Source: Gracilariopsis chorda (lineage: Eukaryota; Rhodophyta; Florideophyceae; Gracilariales; Gracilariaceae). Taken from it: 64,000 bases of DNA. Position numbers and translations under genes: made by a program. The notes below the pieces were generated by a model, which saw nothing but the letters and a program-made list of their open reading frames with translations, made no database searches and was not told the origin of the DNA. This document shows, in pieces, positions 30,701 to 42,051 of this stretch. The stretch is taken from positions 50,206 through 114,205 of the forward strand of contig NBIV01000238.1 of assembly GCA_003194525.1 (NCBI GenBank), given 5' to 3'. Numbering within the stretch: position 1 is the first letter of the stretch; each line of letters opens with the position of its first letter.

Positions 30701-31246
30701 ACAGCGAGCGGCACGCTTCCAAGAGATCAGTTTGAAGGTAAGTCCCGGTGGACGCCTGGATCGAGGTCGCTGTCGGGTGTGAATCCGCCGTTGTGTCCCT
30801 TCAGGGCCCCTTAGCAGTAAATTCCCAGTACTCCAGCAGATCTGTGGTGCGCATGCGCGCAGCCACTGGCGGCCAACGATGATGTAAGGCCGGGCGTCCA
30901 TATCGTCTGGCATGTCAATTACGAAAGCCGATAAAAGGTGGTCCGAAGTGCCCAGCCGCAGAGGGTCCTGCACGGAACCTTGAACGGCGATGCGTTGTCC
31001 ATTTCCCAGCTCAACATATGCGTCGGCCACTGGTGTAACCGAGAGGCCACACGCGGCGGCAGTCACGGGCGACACAAATGCGTGTGACGCGCCCGGATCT
31101 ATATTTGCCACCACGTTAAAATTATTGAGAAATGCATCATAATGGAACTCCGTATCATCTGATTCGAGTCCTATGAGGCGCAATAGAAAATGGGGATCGG
31201 TAGCCGGGGGGCTGGCCGCCTTCCAAGGCGGCGGCGTTAGTTTTTT
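27715..31246 (-). pseudogene. pol: Pol of G2, broken in several places
   Basis: Reached from gag by -1 frameshift at 31246-31240. The protease region reads IDPGASHAF, so Pro replaces Ser/Thr of the active-site triad. RT (YLDD, CFGLTNAPAAF), RNase H (STDASQHAVGATLEQ), integrase (HPQTDGQTENLIRT) and a chromodomain-like end (LLVQFVGE, LWHTRTDLKHC) follow, each alignable with G1. Lesions: TGA at 30583-30581; one A lost from an A run at 30373-30367 (G1 reads KKKNGDLR there); a frameshift near 29110; TAA at 28296-28294. Confidence 0.9.
31215..31246 (-). promoter_or_regulatory. -1 ribosomal frameshift signal, G2 gag-pol
   Basis: The canonical heptamer A AAA AAC (31246-31240) is immediately followed by the gag stop TAA. 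A 7-nt spacer (31239-31233) leads to a perfect 8-bp stem, GCCGCCTT (31232-31225) with AAGGCGGC (31222-31215). The arrangement and spacing equal those of G1 while the stem sequences differ. Confidence 0.85.
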
Positions 31247-32428
31247 GGCTTTCTGGCGCTGTCCTTGGCGGTGAGGTCGCAGAAATAGGTTGGTTTGCTC
31301 CAACCTTCGCCTCCGCATGCCATGCAGCGATCGCTCGACCGGTAGCGTTGGCGTTCCAGTGCGTTAGACTTGTCGCACGGGCCCCATGAAGTGGCTGCTG
31401 GGTCATGTTGGGGGGTAGTTGTGCGAGAGTTGGTGGCGCCGGTGTGTCTGAATGATGTGCGGGGGAACCCATTGGATGATCGACGGCGTGGGGGTTGGGC
31501 GGATGGTGCCCGCCAGGACTGTGCGACTTCGAGGTTACGCACGAAATTGTAGACGGCCTTCAGGTCCGTAGAGCCCTTGGGAAAACGCTGAGCGAGCTCT
31601 GCTTTGTACTCGTCAGGTAGGCTCATGAAGAAATAGTTGTAGGCGTCGCCAGGATGGGGTCCGCAGAGTTCAATGAGGTCACGAAACTGGGAGATGTGGC
31701 GCTCCAAGTTGGACTTGAATTGAAGACGCATGAGCTTCGAACGTGCTTGGGCGTCTTCGTTATCGGGGACATACTCCTCGATTAAGGCCTTTTCCAATGC
31801 GTCGAGGTTGGAAAATTCAGTGCCTTGTGCCTCTTCTCGGTTAATCCAGGTACTCGCCGATCCTTTCAGAAAGCACTTGGCGACATCCACCATCTCGTGG
31901 TGGTGCTCCACACCTGCCACACGCATCGTACGGCGTATAGATGCGATAAATCTGCGAATACGGATCGAAGAGCGTTCATCTGCTTTGCCACTGAATGCTT
32001 CCGGTGTGGCGGTTTTAACGAGTGATACCAACGACGGTCGTCTCTTGTTGCCCGTTGGGGGTAGGGTAGAGTTTGATGGCAGTGGCGGCATTGAACGCAC
32101 ACTCAGAGCCGGGGCCGACGGAGGGGATATGTTCGCATGTTCGGGGAATTCACGGGTGAGGGGTGGCGTGTGTGGGCTTTGTGTGGCAGGATGTATTTTT
32201 ATGGGTTATGGGGCGGCCTGTGAGTTCCGGAGAAGTGCCATCAGCGTAGAAAAGTCGTCTTTGAGCTTTTCGAGGTCTTGTGCATGGGTGCTGAACGCAC
32301 GTTTGATGCATGTCCTGGAGCCTGTTGGCCTGGAGTTGGAGGCTCTCAAGCGCGTCAGGAGTTGCGGAGGACTCTCTTTCACTGGCGTACACCGGCGGGT
32401 TTGGTATGTTCGGCGGGTTGGACGACAT
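31237..32428 (-). pseudogene. gag: Gag of G2, one frameshift and one stop
   Basis: The ATG at 32428 starts a frame (MSSNPPNIPNPP) that must shift near 32300 to continue in the main gag frame; TAA at 32208-32206 breaks it again. From about 32100 the capsid region is open to 31237 and aligns with G1 Gag (RHISQFRDLIELCG, AELAQRF). The zinc knuckle at 31326-31279 has CMACGGEGW and a last Cys 12 residues after the second, matching G1 spacing rather than the usual CCHC. Confidence 0.85.
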
Positions 32429-32499
32429 GTCGAGAACGGGGATGGAGCGGGGTGCAGGGGATAAAGAGTGGAAGTATGCGTTAATCAGCGGTCAGAGAA

Positions 32500-32517
32500 A
32501 GACCAAAGATGCTACCA
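32500..32517 (-). promoter_or_regulatory. Primer-binding site of G2
   Basis: On the minus strand TGGTAGCATC starts at 32517, 2 nt inside the LTR, sharing ten bases with G1 and the copia element. Confidence 0.75.
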
Positions 32518-32519
32518 GA

Positions 32520-32757
32520 TGTAACAAAGCAGTCGTAGGGTAGATGCTTCGCACAAAATACGACTAAAGAGTCGGAGACAAGGTCTGACCGCCCCCTCTA
32601 AGCTATCAGCCTGGGGCGGGATTTTATTTATAGAAGTTGTTAGATCAAGCTAGGGCTGCGTACCTGGCTTGATCCAGCGTGGAACTTCCTAGAGAAGCGG
32701 CGAGACACGAAGGTTGTGGTATGGGGTGAACTACTATGCTAATGTTGTGTTGTTGCA
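32520..32757 (-). repeat. 5' LTR of G2
   Basis: 238-bp direct repeat of 27490-27733, followed outside by the target duplication GAAAC. Confidence 0.95.
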
Positions 32758-32762
32758 GAAAC

Positions 32763-33858
32763 TCGAACCAAACTGCTCTGGAAAGATTGCTAGTGACAAA
32801 ACCTAATGACATGAATCTACACGGATCGAGATGAGATGCCCTTCGTGCCCTATATTTCACAGAGATAAACATGCTAGACCCAGAATGCAAAACAATCGCG
32901 TTCAGCGAAGAGCCATTGAACACCGGCACCAAATTGTGAGCTATCCGAATTGCGATGCATTTCTTCGCCTCCGATGGTGTTCTGTATCTTCGAAAACCCT
33001 GGCAAGCACGTGCTAAGAAATAAATGCCTCGACTGGGCTTTGGTTGTAAAGTCCAGAAAGAAGAGCGAGCTCGTCACAGTATAGCCAACCTGCACTACAA
33101 AATTTCCATCTGGAGGGTCAAGTTGATCTGAGGTTTGCCCCAACGTCGCATTTTTGGCAGTGGTCATGTCGTTGAGATCAAACACTACTCTTCGTTCTTC
33201 AACAATTGTTGAGCTTCAACGCCACTCCGGTGGAACCAAGAAGGGCATGATGAAGCTGACACGACAACAACTAAACGGCCACCAACAACGTTCCGATGAA
33301 ACAACAACGGTGATGCAAATCACTTCAACAACCTGAATTTTTTGACTTTTCGAACGGTGACTACTACCCTTGGTACCCCTAACGGTTTCAGCTCATAATG
33401 GACCACTCGGCTTATTTCTACTATCTCAATCACGAGCACATGAAGTTTAGTTTCGGTTTCTGCTTCCCACATACGTATGCATTCAGTTGACCATCAATTC
33501 ACCCTGGAACTACCTTCCCTTTCCACGCGGGAAGTCACACCAGTTTCGTAGCTGCCAACCTGTCTGCGACGAATGAATATCCAATCCTACAGTGTTTAAG
33601 CGCACAATTTGCCATTTTATACTCCTAGCGTCTTAGATGTGCCCTCTCCTGTGGCAACGCGGAGGTGATTAAATATACCCATGCAACCACGCGAGATATG
33701 TCGGGAACAAATTGACAAAACGTCTGACATGACAACCAACGTTACGAATCTAGCATATCTTCGCACCCTAGCCTGCTATTTGCTCTGTTCTACATTCCGT
33801 GTACCGTCTTCTTGCTGGAACATAAGTTCCGGTCTTCGAGTACCATCTTTCTGAATGC
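32763..33858. other. No gene seen
   Basis: Unassigned DNA upstream of the glycosyltransferase gene; only short frames. Confidence 0.5.
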
Positions 33859-34824
33859 ATGCAGAAAATGACTTTTGTTTTGAGTACAAGTTCAATGATT
33901 TCGCATTGTCCCGGTGCGGTTCGATCAGCTCCATGTCGATTACTCGTGCCACTCTACTGGTTGTTGGGATTACTGACTGGCATTTCGTTTTTTGTTGGGA
34001 CCTGTTTTCCTGTCAAGCCCAATCACAAGAGTAGAAAGGAACTCAAGGCTATTTCATCATCACCTGTGCCCTCTGTTTCTGGTCTTGTAGTTGTCATTCC
34101 AGCATTCATTAGGTCTCGGTCAGAAGCAAGGGTTCTACGTTCGGCCGTTGAAGTCGTTCTACGATCCAAAACTTTCGTCATTGTGGTTGATGATTATTCT
34201 CCTTTCAAGTTCTCTCTCCCTTCGGATGCAAATACGACTATCATTCGTCACAAATTCAATTTGGGTCCAGCTGGCGCCCGAAACACGGGAATAATGAAGG
34301 CCCTACAGATGGGTGCGTCCAGCATTGCTTTGACAGACAGTGATTGCGTACCCACCCCGCAGTGGGCCGTGAAACATGCGCAACTGCAACAAGAGTGCCC
34401 TGGGTTGTGGGCGGGTCGCACTGTTGCCAAAGCAGCAGATGTGATCTCAGTGTATCATGAACGGACAGGCACTCTTTCTCCTTTTGCCTCGGAGAAGGGG
34501 GTGTTTTATGCCCCCACTTGCAACCTTTCCATTTCTAGGGTTGTCGCATCCAAGTTGCTGTTCGACACCTCCTTTCCCTCGCCGGCGTTTGAAGACGTCA
34601 CATACTGCTGTCGTGCACGAGAACTGGGGCATGAGGTTAAGCTTTGCCCAAAGGCAGTTGTGAAACATGCTTTTGACAATTCTGTCACTGGTCTGATGAA
34701 GCAGTTCTGGAAATATGGTAGAGGGTTTCCACTTGCCTATACCAAGGATCCCAGTATTGGCGATTGGCTCAGCCATTCTTATCCTGTTTGGTCGGCCAGG
34801 GGCGGAGATGGAAGCCTGGACTAG
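33859..34824 (+). CDS. Membrane-anchored GT2-family glycosyltransferase
   Basis: A 321-codon single-exon gene. It has a short cytoplasmic start, one hydrophobic anchor (about residues 28-48, LLVPLYWLLGLLTGISFFVG), and then a GT-A catalytic domain, so a type II Golgi or ER membrane enzyme is likely. GT2 marks: VVVIPAF (77-83), IVVDD (108-112) for nucleotide binding, GPAGARNTG (136-144), the metal-binding TDSD (159-162), ED at 245-246 as candidate catalytic base, and KYGRG (285-289). Family 2 enzymes transfer a sugar from a nucleotide sugar; donor and acceptor cannot be told. The C-terminus after WLSHSYPVW is short, so a downstream exon is possible. Confidence 0.8.
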   Translation: MQKMTFVLSTSSMISHCPGAVRSAPCRLLVPLYWLLGLLTGISFFVGTCFPVKPNHKSRKELKAISSSPVPSVSGLVVVIPAFIRSRSEARVLRSAVEVVLRSKTFVIVVDDYSPFKFSLPSDANTTIIRHKFNLGPAGARNTGIMKALQMGASSIALTDSDCVPTPQWAVKHAQLQQECPGLWAGRTVAKAADVISVYHERTGTLSPFASEKGVFYAPTCNLSISRVVASKLLFDTSFPSPAFEDVTYCCRARELGHEVKLCPKAVVKHAFDNSVTGLMKQFWKYGRGFPLAYTKDPSIGDWLSHSYPVWSARGGDGSLD

Positions 34825-37651
34825 TGGGTGATGCGCTCTGCGGATGTGCAGCATACAGGAACGCACTGTGCACTGAGGAGAAAGCGATTGACAGGGGAAC
34901 GAAAAAGAGACAATGCAGGGCTCCAAAGCATAGCAGATATGGAGGAAACGAGAAGAAAAGCAAGAAGGCGAAGCAAGCAATAAAGGATGGTTGTGGTGAT
35001 CCTTCTTATCCCCCATGGACTCTCCAGTCCCAGCACCCAAACAACACAAGTGCCTTATATACACAGCCCAGCTGTGCAGGTGTTAGATATTTGACATCTG
35101 CACTGTCGGTAGTCGCCAATATTGCAGATCGTCCACGAATGAGAGCAGACAGCTCATGACTGCAAAGCAGCAGGCTGAAACAGTGGGAATGGTTGTTTAT
35201 TGTTGTTGTTTATTGTATAGAGATACAATAAAGCCGGTCGTAGTGGTATCGAAAGAATATCCTCACAAGCAAAATATTTGAGAACTTGTTCAAAGCAGGA
35301 CGTCCCACATTCAAAAGAATAGGTTCAGGAGTAATTGCAAGACGTTGTAGACAAGACGTCGTTTTCTGGGTTCAAAACCAAGAGACCACGTAACAGTTAC
35401 AGACCTAGTAGAGGCAAAGACGTTCAAAGCGTTTGTTTTGAAACTCTGCAGCTGTTGCCAACGATAGTCGATTCCGGCGAAGTTTGTGTCGTTTAGAAGC
35501 AAATAAGCTCAACCGTGATCAGGGCAATTTGAAGAGGAAGCGAATCCATAACTATATCACAAAGACATCTTAAATATGCTGGTGAGATAGGCCAAAACAA
35601 CGCTGAATAAAGCTGCATCCAAACTTGTAACGGTGTAGGGCACGCACCAAATATTATAAGCACATTTCGTATTAATCGCAAATAGCTGCAGACAAAGTAG
35701 AGGCCGAGTCACACCCTCAACCATCGAAATAGCATCCAAAACCGGAACACAAGTAGCCCAAAAAGAAAAAAGCAGGCCTCAGTATCGGAAATTCTGTCAG
35801 CATAGCGTTTGAAGCCGGCATCAAAGCAAGAAAGAACGGTGGCACATCTCAAGGTTCACCAACTTTAGAGTAAGAATACCAGTGCTCTAAGTTTTAGGAA
35901 CCAAATTTCGAAATAACAACCAATATACCTCTCGAGAAAAGCAAGTCTGCCAGCGCGGTGGTAAATATTCTCGCACGAGTACGAGCCTTCTGCAGTTTTT
36001 GTAATAACAGCCACCCGTGCTAACCCTCTACACCCAACATAGCTTAATCAGCCTCATTGGCCAATGCAAATGTCAATGCCGATTAGAATTTCGGTATAGG
36101 GATTCTACTTTGATATCTATTTTTCCAGCGTATGGAAAAGAAAACAGAAAACAACGGCTCACTATGGGTACCGATGGGTTAAATTGCCCCGGGCGTTGGA
36201 AATGCACTACGTGTAACACAATGCTGTTTTTAGTATAACCCAATATTCAATGACTCAGAATACGGTTTTCAATGGTGTTCTTGATTGTGTGGGTCCCAAA
36301 ACATAGATTGTAGCTTAAATTCATACATGATCTCTTTTTATGCAGTCGAGTAGAAATGCACTGTTATCGAACTATGTATGTAGCCCTTCTACTTTTGCAG
36401 AGTCTGATACGTACAATTAATAAAGACAGCAATACTGAGTTATATATCGATTTTTCTGAGTCTTTCACGTTCAGAATTCCAACGCAAATTTGGACTATTT
36501 GTTTCGGAAATCTGAACCTGTTTAAAAATTTGGTCGTTCTTCTCGCCCCAGTGAACACGCACAAGGCATCAAAATACCCATGGAGATGCTTTTAGCGAGC
36601 GTGGTCCTCGCACTTCAAGTATACTGTCACGATACTGCAAACCTCATTCGCAGATATGTGAGGTGCTATTAATGTCAGAAATTGCTAACAGTTGAACGCA
36701 GAAGGGTGTCGTTTTATGTGTTTGTTTTAGTCGGAAAGTATATTAAAGTAATGGCATCTGAGGTTTACAACGTTAAAAGAGGAATATGATACAACATAGA
36801 TCTTGTCAGAGACTGCTGTAGGTGTGGCTGCTTGTAAGCGTCGGACATATTGTCGCTTTCTACTTCAAAGAAGTCAATGTCACCTTGAGCGGACCATTCT
36901 GCTGCGGTTTCATTCGGAGTTCACCGTCGTGAAATTCCACTAAAGACATCACCGGGAGTATAGACACTTTGAATGTGGAATGTTCTGACAACAAGCACAA
37001 TTAGAACGGGCGCACCTTCCGCTGGTGAATATCTTTGCTGCGATGGCGAGGGCAGATGCCCATCAATTTTGATTGTTGATTGTTGGCAAGAAAAAATGGA
37101 TCAAAATTGAAAAGCCGAATTGTACAGCGTGAGGGTTTTCATTCTGCAACGATGTTGAGGAAGAACAGTAAATACGTCAGCCGTGATGCCGTCATTGGCA
37201 TTGCCCGGAACAGCTGTGAAATGGCAACTGAGAAAGGTGGCCATCCCGGCGCAGCTTTGTATTTCGCTGTTCAGTCAAGACCCTCCCCAGAATGGATTAG
37301 AGGGCGCCCTCAAGGCACGTACAGTTACAGTGCAGATGCAAAAGGGTGAGGCAGTGACCTGTGCCATGCAGGTAGCAATCCTAGCCCTCAAGTGATGCCT
37401 CGCCATGTCTACATCGCAAAAGAATGGCTTCTGACTTCTGTCTTGCATTGGTGTCAAAATGCGCTCATGTGCACATATCCATCTTGATGACGACATCCTG
37501 TACTGCAGCCATCGTTGGAGAAAGCGACGTCCCTCACTCTGAGGAATTCTGGATAGAGAAATGAACACCGTCCTTCATGCGCATTATTGGCTCCACTTGC
37601 TAGCTACTTCTCAAACATTGCTAGACCTATCTGTTTATGAACATCATATTT
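34825..37651. other. No convincing gene
   Basis: AT-richer DNA without recognisable domains. TTGTTG/TTTATTG runs occur near 35190-35230. An open frame at 37080-37349 has no family I know. Confidence 0.45.
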
Positions 37652-37810
37652 TGTGAGTGGAGACACGCTGGCCACCAGTTTGGACGTGGTTTACAGTCCA
37701 CTCGTCCCGACTGGAGGCACCAAATAAATGACCTCGCTGATCTCCCTGCCTTCACCAGTATGAGGAAAGGAGGAAGACAGTGAGAAGCCACAAAGCTACA
37801 CACAGCTACA
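37652..37810 (+). repeat. 5' LTR of the copia element
   Basis: 159-bp copy of 53218-53376, 15.4 kb away because of the nested G3. Confidence 0.88.
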
Positions 37811-37820
37811 TGGTAGCATC
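37811..37820 (+). promoter_or_regulatory. Primer-binding site of the copia element
   Basis: TGGTAGCATC directly abuts the LTR, the same ten bases as in G1 and G2 although this is a different superfamily. Confidence 0.75.
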
Positions 37821-38921
37821 GCATGCGGTTATCGATAACACCGTCGACGCAAAAAAGACGTATCGAAAACAATATCGAAAACGTAAGGAACACAGCAACC
37901 GCCGGCGCAAAAGATGACACTGTATAAACCCCTCTTTAGACTTTTCTCCAACGCAAGGTTTATCTGCACAAAAGAGTTAGAAACGCTAACGTTCTCCACT
38001 CTCTATACGCTTGCGTCTTCGGCGAACCTTGCTCCCGACCACTGTTTCCCGGCTGCACCAACTGATGTGGCGCTCCCAAACCATCTCCCCCCCAACGGCA
38101 GCCTGTGCACACTCTGCGTTCACTGCGCTGGACTACTCTCCCGCTTGCGCCCACTGGTGTAGCGCTCCCAAACCACTCCCCCCCCGGCAGCCCTTGCACA
38201 TTCCGCCTTCTCTGCGCCGGACAACCTTCCCCTGCCTGCACCCATTGTTGAGTCACTGCCAGACCCCCCTCCTCCAGCACGTGCAGCCTCTACTGTCGCT
38301 ACAGCACACAAGGCTCTCTCCCGCCTACGTGGCAATGCCCGAAAACCTCTAGCTCGTGCACGCTCCGTTTTCGCCACTCCGGACAAACCCCGCCCCCTCC
38401 TTTTCCCCTGCTCGCACCTTTTCTGGTTGTTTGTGCCGAGCCTACAAAACCCCCCCGTATCCGGCGTAGCGTTAGAGCGTGCGCACTAGAAGCTTCTTGA
38501 AAACCACAGTGTCTTTGAACAACCTTTGCCCCTATCTTGTGGTTTGGACCGATCACCTGAAGCTTCTTGTGGCGACACATCGCAGTTACTGCATGCTCCG
38601 CATAACCGCCTTCACCATTGGATCACGAACACAGACGGTGAACCGGAACTGTTATAAAAAGTCCTGAATAAGGTGTCTGCCACTATTAACCCTTCAGGAA
38701 AGTTAGCACTTGGCTGAGCTAAGGTTCGCAAGCCGAATACCGGTTGGGAGCCGACTGGGGACTTGAACTAAGCCTGGGGATAGCGCACTTGCCGTATAAC
38801 TGGCTCAGCTGGGGTGAATGTAGCTGTTCGTAAGAGGACAGGATGTCTCGTCGTTCGGCCCGGACCTTAGTGAAGACAAGGACGTTTCCAGGAGCAAGAT
38901 CGCCGCGCAAGTAGCCGTAAG
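37821..38921 (+). other. Copia leader, first part, with a tandem repeat
   Basis: Non-coding or weakly coding leader. Three diverged units of about 90 bp at roughly 38053-38325 share GCTCCCAAACCA, CCCCCC and TGCACA blocks. The end at 38917-38921 is GTAAG, the target duplicated by G3. Confidence 0.6.
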
Positions 38922-39746
38922 TGTAGTGCAACGCCTTCAGGGAGGAATTCTTGGTACTTGAACGCTTTCCCCATATTATCGGTTGTGTAGTGTGTATATG
39001 AACTACGTCCCATTATGGTGGATATGGACACGTGGAACATGGTTTTAGGTCAATTGGCGGTTGGCCACAGTAGTGGATCTTGCCACGAAATGTGGAGTAT
39101 TTTAGTTGATTTTATTTATTATTTTCACACCCATTTCTGGGAAGCTAGTACTTAGTGCGACGGCGCACTGCCGTTGCACCAGTAAACCTTCCCCAACAAG
39201 GGATCCCAACCTGGGGAATTGGCTCTAGTTGTTACCGCTTGCGCGCCTGCTCTACTCCTCCTTGGAGGGAAACGCCGTGAACCACGGGACATCTAAACCC
39301 CTTGCACATCTAAAGGGACTCATCACTGGGAGTCATATTATTCCAATTTCATTGGTGTTTCCCCCTGTATAGGAATATTGGTACCGGCATCGCCGTTTGC
39401 CTCCGTCGCTCTCGCGACTCACTTCGTCCTCTCTTCCTCCTCTTCGCCCTTACTTTTTCCCCTTTTTAGGGTAGCACCTCCCGCTATCCGCGGTTCTCGT
39501 GTGCCCATCTGCTCACACTTCCCCACTTACGTGGAAAAATACCTCTACCGAGGATCACACCCCGCTCACGCGGATACCGATTCTTCGCCTTCACCTCCCT
39601 GCGCGAGTCGCGAAAGGTTTCCCTGGTCTTAAAAACCGGCTTCGCCGTGACACCTCTGGGAGGGCTCTACCCAACTGGGTTCACCTCGTGAGAGGAAGAT
39701 CCCGAACGTCTTTCGGTGTTTTTCCCCTCAGGGGCATTGCACCACA
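38922..39746 (+). repeat. 5' LTR of G3
   Basis: 825-bp direct repeat of 47830-48656. It contains many small stems, for example one based on GCGACGG and CCGTCGC; between the two LTRs this stem changes G-C to G-U, which would keep the RNA pairing. Confidence 0.93.
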
Positions 39747-39749
39747 AAG

Positions 39750-39765
39750 TGGTCTCCTGACTTAG
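39750..39765 (+). promoter_or_regulatory. Primer-binding site of G3
   Basis: TGGTCTCCTGACTTAG begins 3 nt after the LTR. It differs from the TGGTAGCATC used by the other three LTR elements here, so a different tRNA primer is implied. Confidence 0.55.
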
Positions 39766-39851
39766 AATCGGTTTTTGTTTTCCCTCTTGCGAGGTTTGTT
39801 TTTATTTACCGGAAGTTCCGTGATCGTTTCCCGTCGTAACGGTATTTTCTC

Positions 39852-42026
39852 ATGTCGAGAAAACCCTCCGATGCGGAGCCAGTGGTTACGCGTAGTCGCT
39901 CCCGCGACAACGCGGACACATCCGAAGTTCGGTTCGTACCCCGTATCCCTATACGGACAAGTTCCAGCCGTACTGGCGCCGCTTCATCGCGGAATGATAC
40001 CCCCGACCGGGAACCCCGGAACCTCCTTTTGCCCTCGTTATCGCCCCCGCAGGGGAATGCAGCATCGACTCCGATTGTCGCCGCAGTGCCCCAGTCACCC
40101 CAGCTTGCTCCCGCTGTCGCGGCTTCAAGCCCCCGTGGAACGGGCGATAACAACCCCCAGGGGACTTCCCTGGAATCCCAGGTCCGCGCTCTTTGGACCG
40201 CCCATGACACCCTTGTAGGGGAACTAAAATCCCTCCAAGAGGTGGTCTTGGCAACCCCCGTAAAGGAGGTCGCCGAGGAACTCCGTATTTTACGGTCTGA
40301 CGTCAACTCCGTGTTGGAGAGTTTGGGACAACCCGCCACCTTCATCGAAGGGGTTGAAGCCCGATTTGATCGGATTGGTGCCCGCCTGGAGACGCTGGAG
40401 CAGTTCGTCCTCATGGACAAACCATCCCCGGGTGATCCGGTCAACGAGGCATCGCACAACGACCAGCTTGCTGGGAAGAAGAAATGCCGTCACCGACGGA
40501 AACATCACCGAAAATATTCGGACTCCGATTCTTCGACATCGTCGGACTCACCCCGAAACCATTCGGTTAGCTCGAGCTCCTCGGACTCCGACTCGGAGGA
40601 CGAGAAGCGAGGCTACTCCTCCCGCTCGAAGCGGTCATCGGCCACTGAAGGTGTGGTCCGAACCCGCCAGAAGGGGAGAAGACACCCCGGTCTCCGGGAA
40701 TTGAAACCGACAAACCCGGATTACCGGAAGCTTTTATCATACCGGTACTACCGGCTCGAAGACTCGTCACTTGGACGTACGCCCCGTGGTACGGGAAAGG
40801 TGCGAGAATGCATTAAGCGAATGCAGCTCTCGCTCCGCAACCAGTATTTTACTGGAGAGGACCCGGTCCTAGTACTGGATTTCCTATCCCGCTTTGTAGC
40901 GGAGGCCGATATCCTCGGTATGAATGAGGGACAAGCCTATTTGGCTTTACCGTATTTCTTACGGGGAGTGGCGGAGGACCAATACATCTCTGTCAGAGGA
41001 TCATCTCCCGCCTCCGATGGAGGAGTTACATGTTGGCCGGAGGCTTTGCAGTATCTTCTGCACTCCTACGCCACAAACACCGCTATTCAGCAGGCTATCC
41101 ACGCTTCGCGAGATACACGCCAGCGTGCTGGAGAGACCGAGACCGACTACTCGGTGCGCCTTAACAAGGCTTTCCACAGATGTGGTAACGTATACCCCAC
41201 TGGGGAGCGCAGTACCATGTTCATCGATGGTCTTGACCCGGCAATCCGGAGTTTAGTTACCCGTAATCGGGAGGACAAGCGGAGGATCACTTATCTCGAG
41301 CTGGTCCAACACGCTCGAGCGGAAGGGGATGCACTTCGTGCAAGAACTCCGAACAATCGGTCTAAATCCGCTAAGGCGTTGTTGCTGGAAAGCGAAGCTT
41401 CCTCACTCCCGCTCACTGCGGATGGGAACCCTAGACAGGGATTTGATACCCTGCATTTAGTGCAGGAGGATGGTGTGTCGATACCCACCAGTGATTTGCC
41501 ATCGACGACGGAGTTGACCCGTGATACGGGAACAGAAGATCCCGTTCTATATGGTGGTAACGGTCGGGTCCAACCCCAACAACTTTCGTTTTCAAACGGT
41601 CATTCCCGTTATCAATGGCCTTGATGGACTGACACCCGCCCTGCGGTTCGATTCTCCGATACTCGGAATAATAATCCGCGTGTCGCAGTGTTGGCTCTCA
41701 TTTGCCACCTTTGTTATGCCCATGGCCATACCTTGCCTCAGTGTATCTGCTCACTTAAGGATATGGCCAAGGTGGGGGCAAACTACGAGACTTTCACTCG
41801 AGAGGAGAAACGTTCCGTCCCAACGGTTTCCTACCTCCGTGGTAGAACGGACTTTTCCCATGCCCTACCACAGACCCCGCGTGCGCGGCAAGCTTCATAC
41901 GCCCCGATTCGGGAGATCACGCAACCATCCGTTGCAACCCCCGCTTATGCGGATAGAAACCCCCATCAACGGGATGAGGCACTCGTTGTCGAGGAACCCA
42001 ACCCACCGCCGAAGGCGGAAAACTAA
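39852..42026 (+). pseudogene. gag: Gag of G3, one in-frame UGA
   Basis: The ATG at 39852 starts a 590-codon frame: a basic/Ser/Pro N-terminus, a coiled-coil part, an Arg/Ser-rich stretch (about 40480-40700), and a retrotransposon capsid domain (about 40790-41330). TGA at 41622-41624 interrupts it. The same frame then runs on to TAA at 42024 and includes a canonical CX2CX4HX4C zinc knuckle (CHLCYAHGHTLPQC, near 41700). The last codons read GAA AAC TAA, again an A-rich run abutting the stop as in G1 and G2. Confidence 0.85.
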
Positions 42027-42051
42027 CTGAGGGAGTCTCCCCTTTGGGAGA
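42017..42051 (+). promoter_or_regulatory. Possible -1 frameshift signal, G3 gag-protease
   Basis: G GAA AAC (42017-42023) abuts the gag stop TAA and the protease frame is -1. A 6-bp stem, TCTCCC (42036-42041) with GGGAGA (42046-42051) around CTTT, lies 12 nt downstream. The heptamer is not classical and the spacer is long, so this is weaker than in G1 and G2. Confidence 0.45.

Larger units (their letters stand above)
27490..32757 (-). mobile_element. Ty3/gypsy chromovirus G2, decayed
   Basis: A complete element on the minus strand. LTRs are 32520-32757 (5', 238 bp) and 27490-27733 (3', 244 bp); they differ by a 6-bp indel and two substitutions. The target-site duplication is GAAAC at 27485-27489 and 32758-32762. 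The 5' LTR is followed after 2 nt by TGGTAGCATC, and the purine tract GGAAGCGGGTGAG precedes the 3' LTR. Gene order and protein similarity are close to G1. At least six lesions break the reading frames. Confidence 0.95.

Noticed and set aside
27490..32757. Claim that G2 was already defective when it inserted, because it has six lesions but nearly identical LTRs
   Set aside because: Three LTR changes over about 480 bases scale to roughly 28 over the interior, so six disabling lesions since insertion are not surprising.
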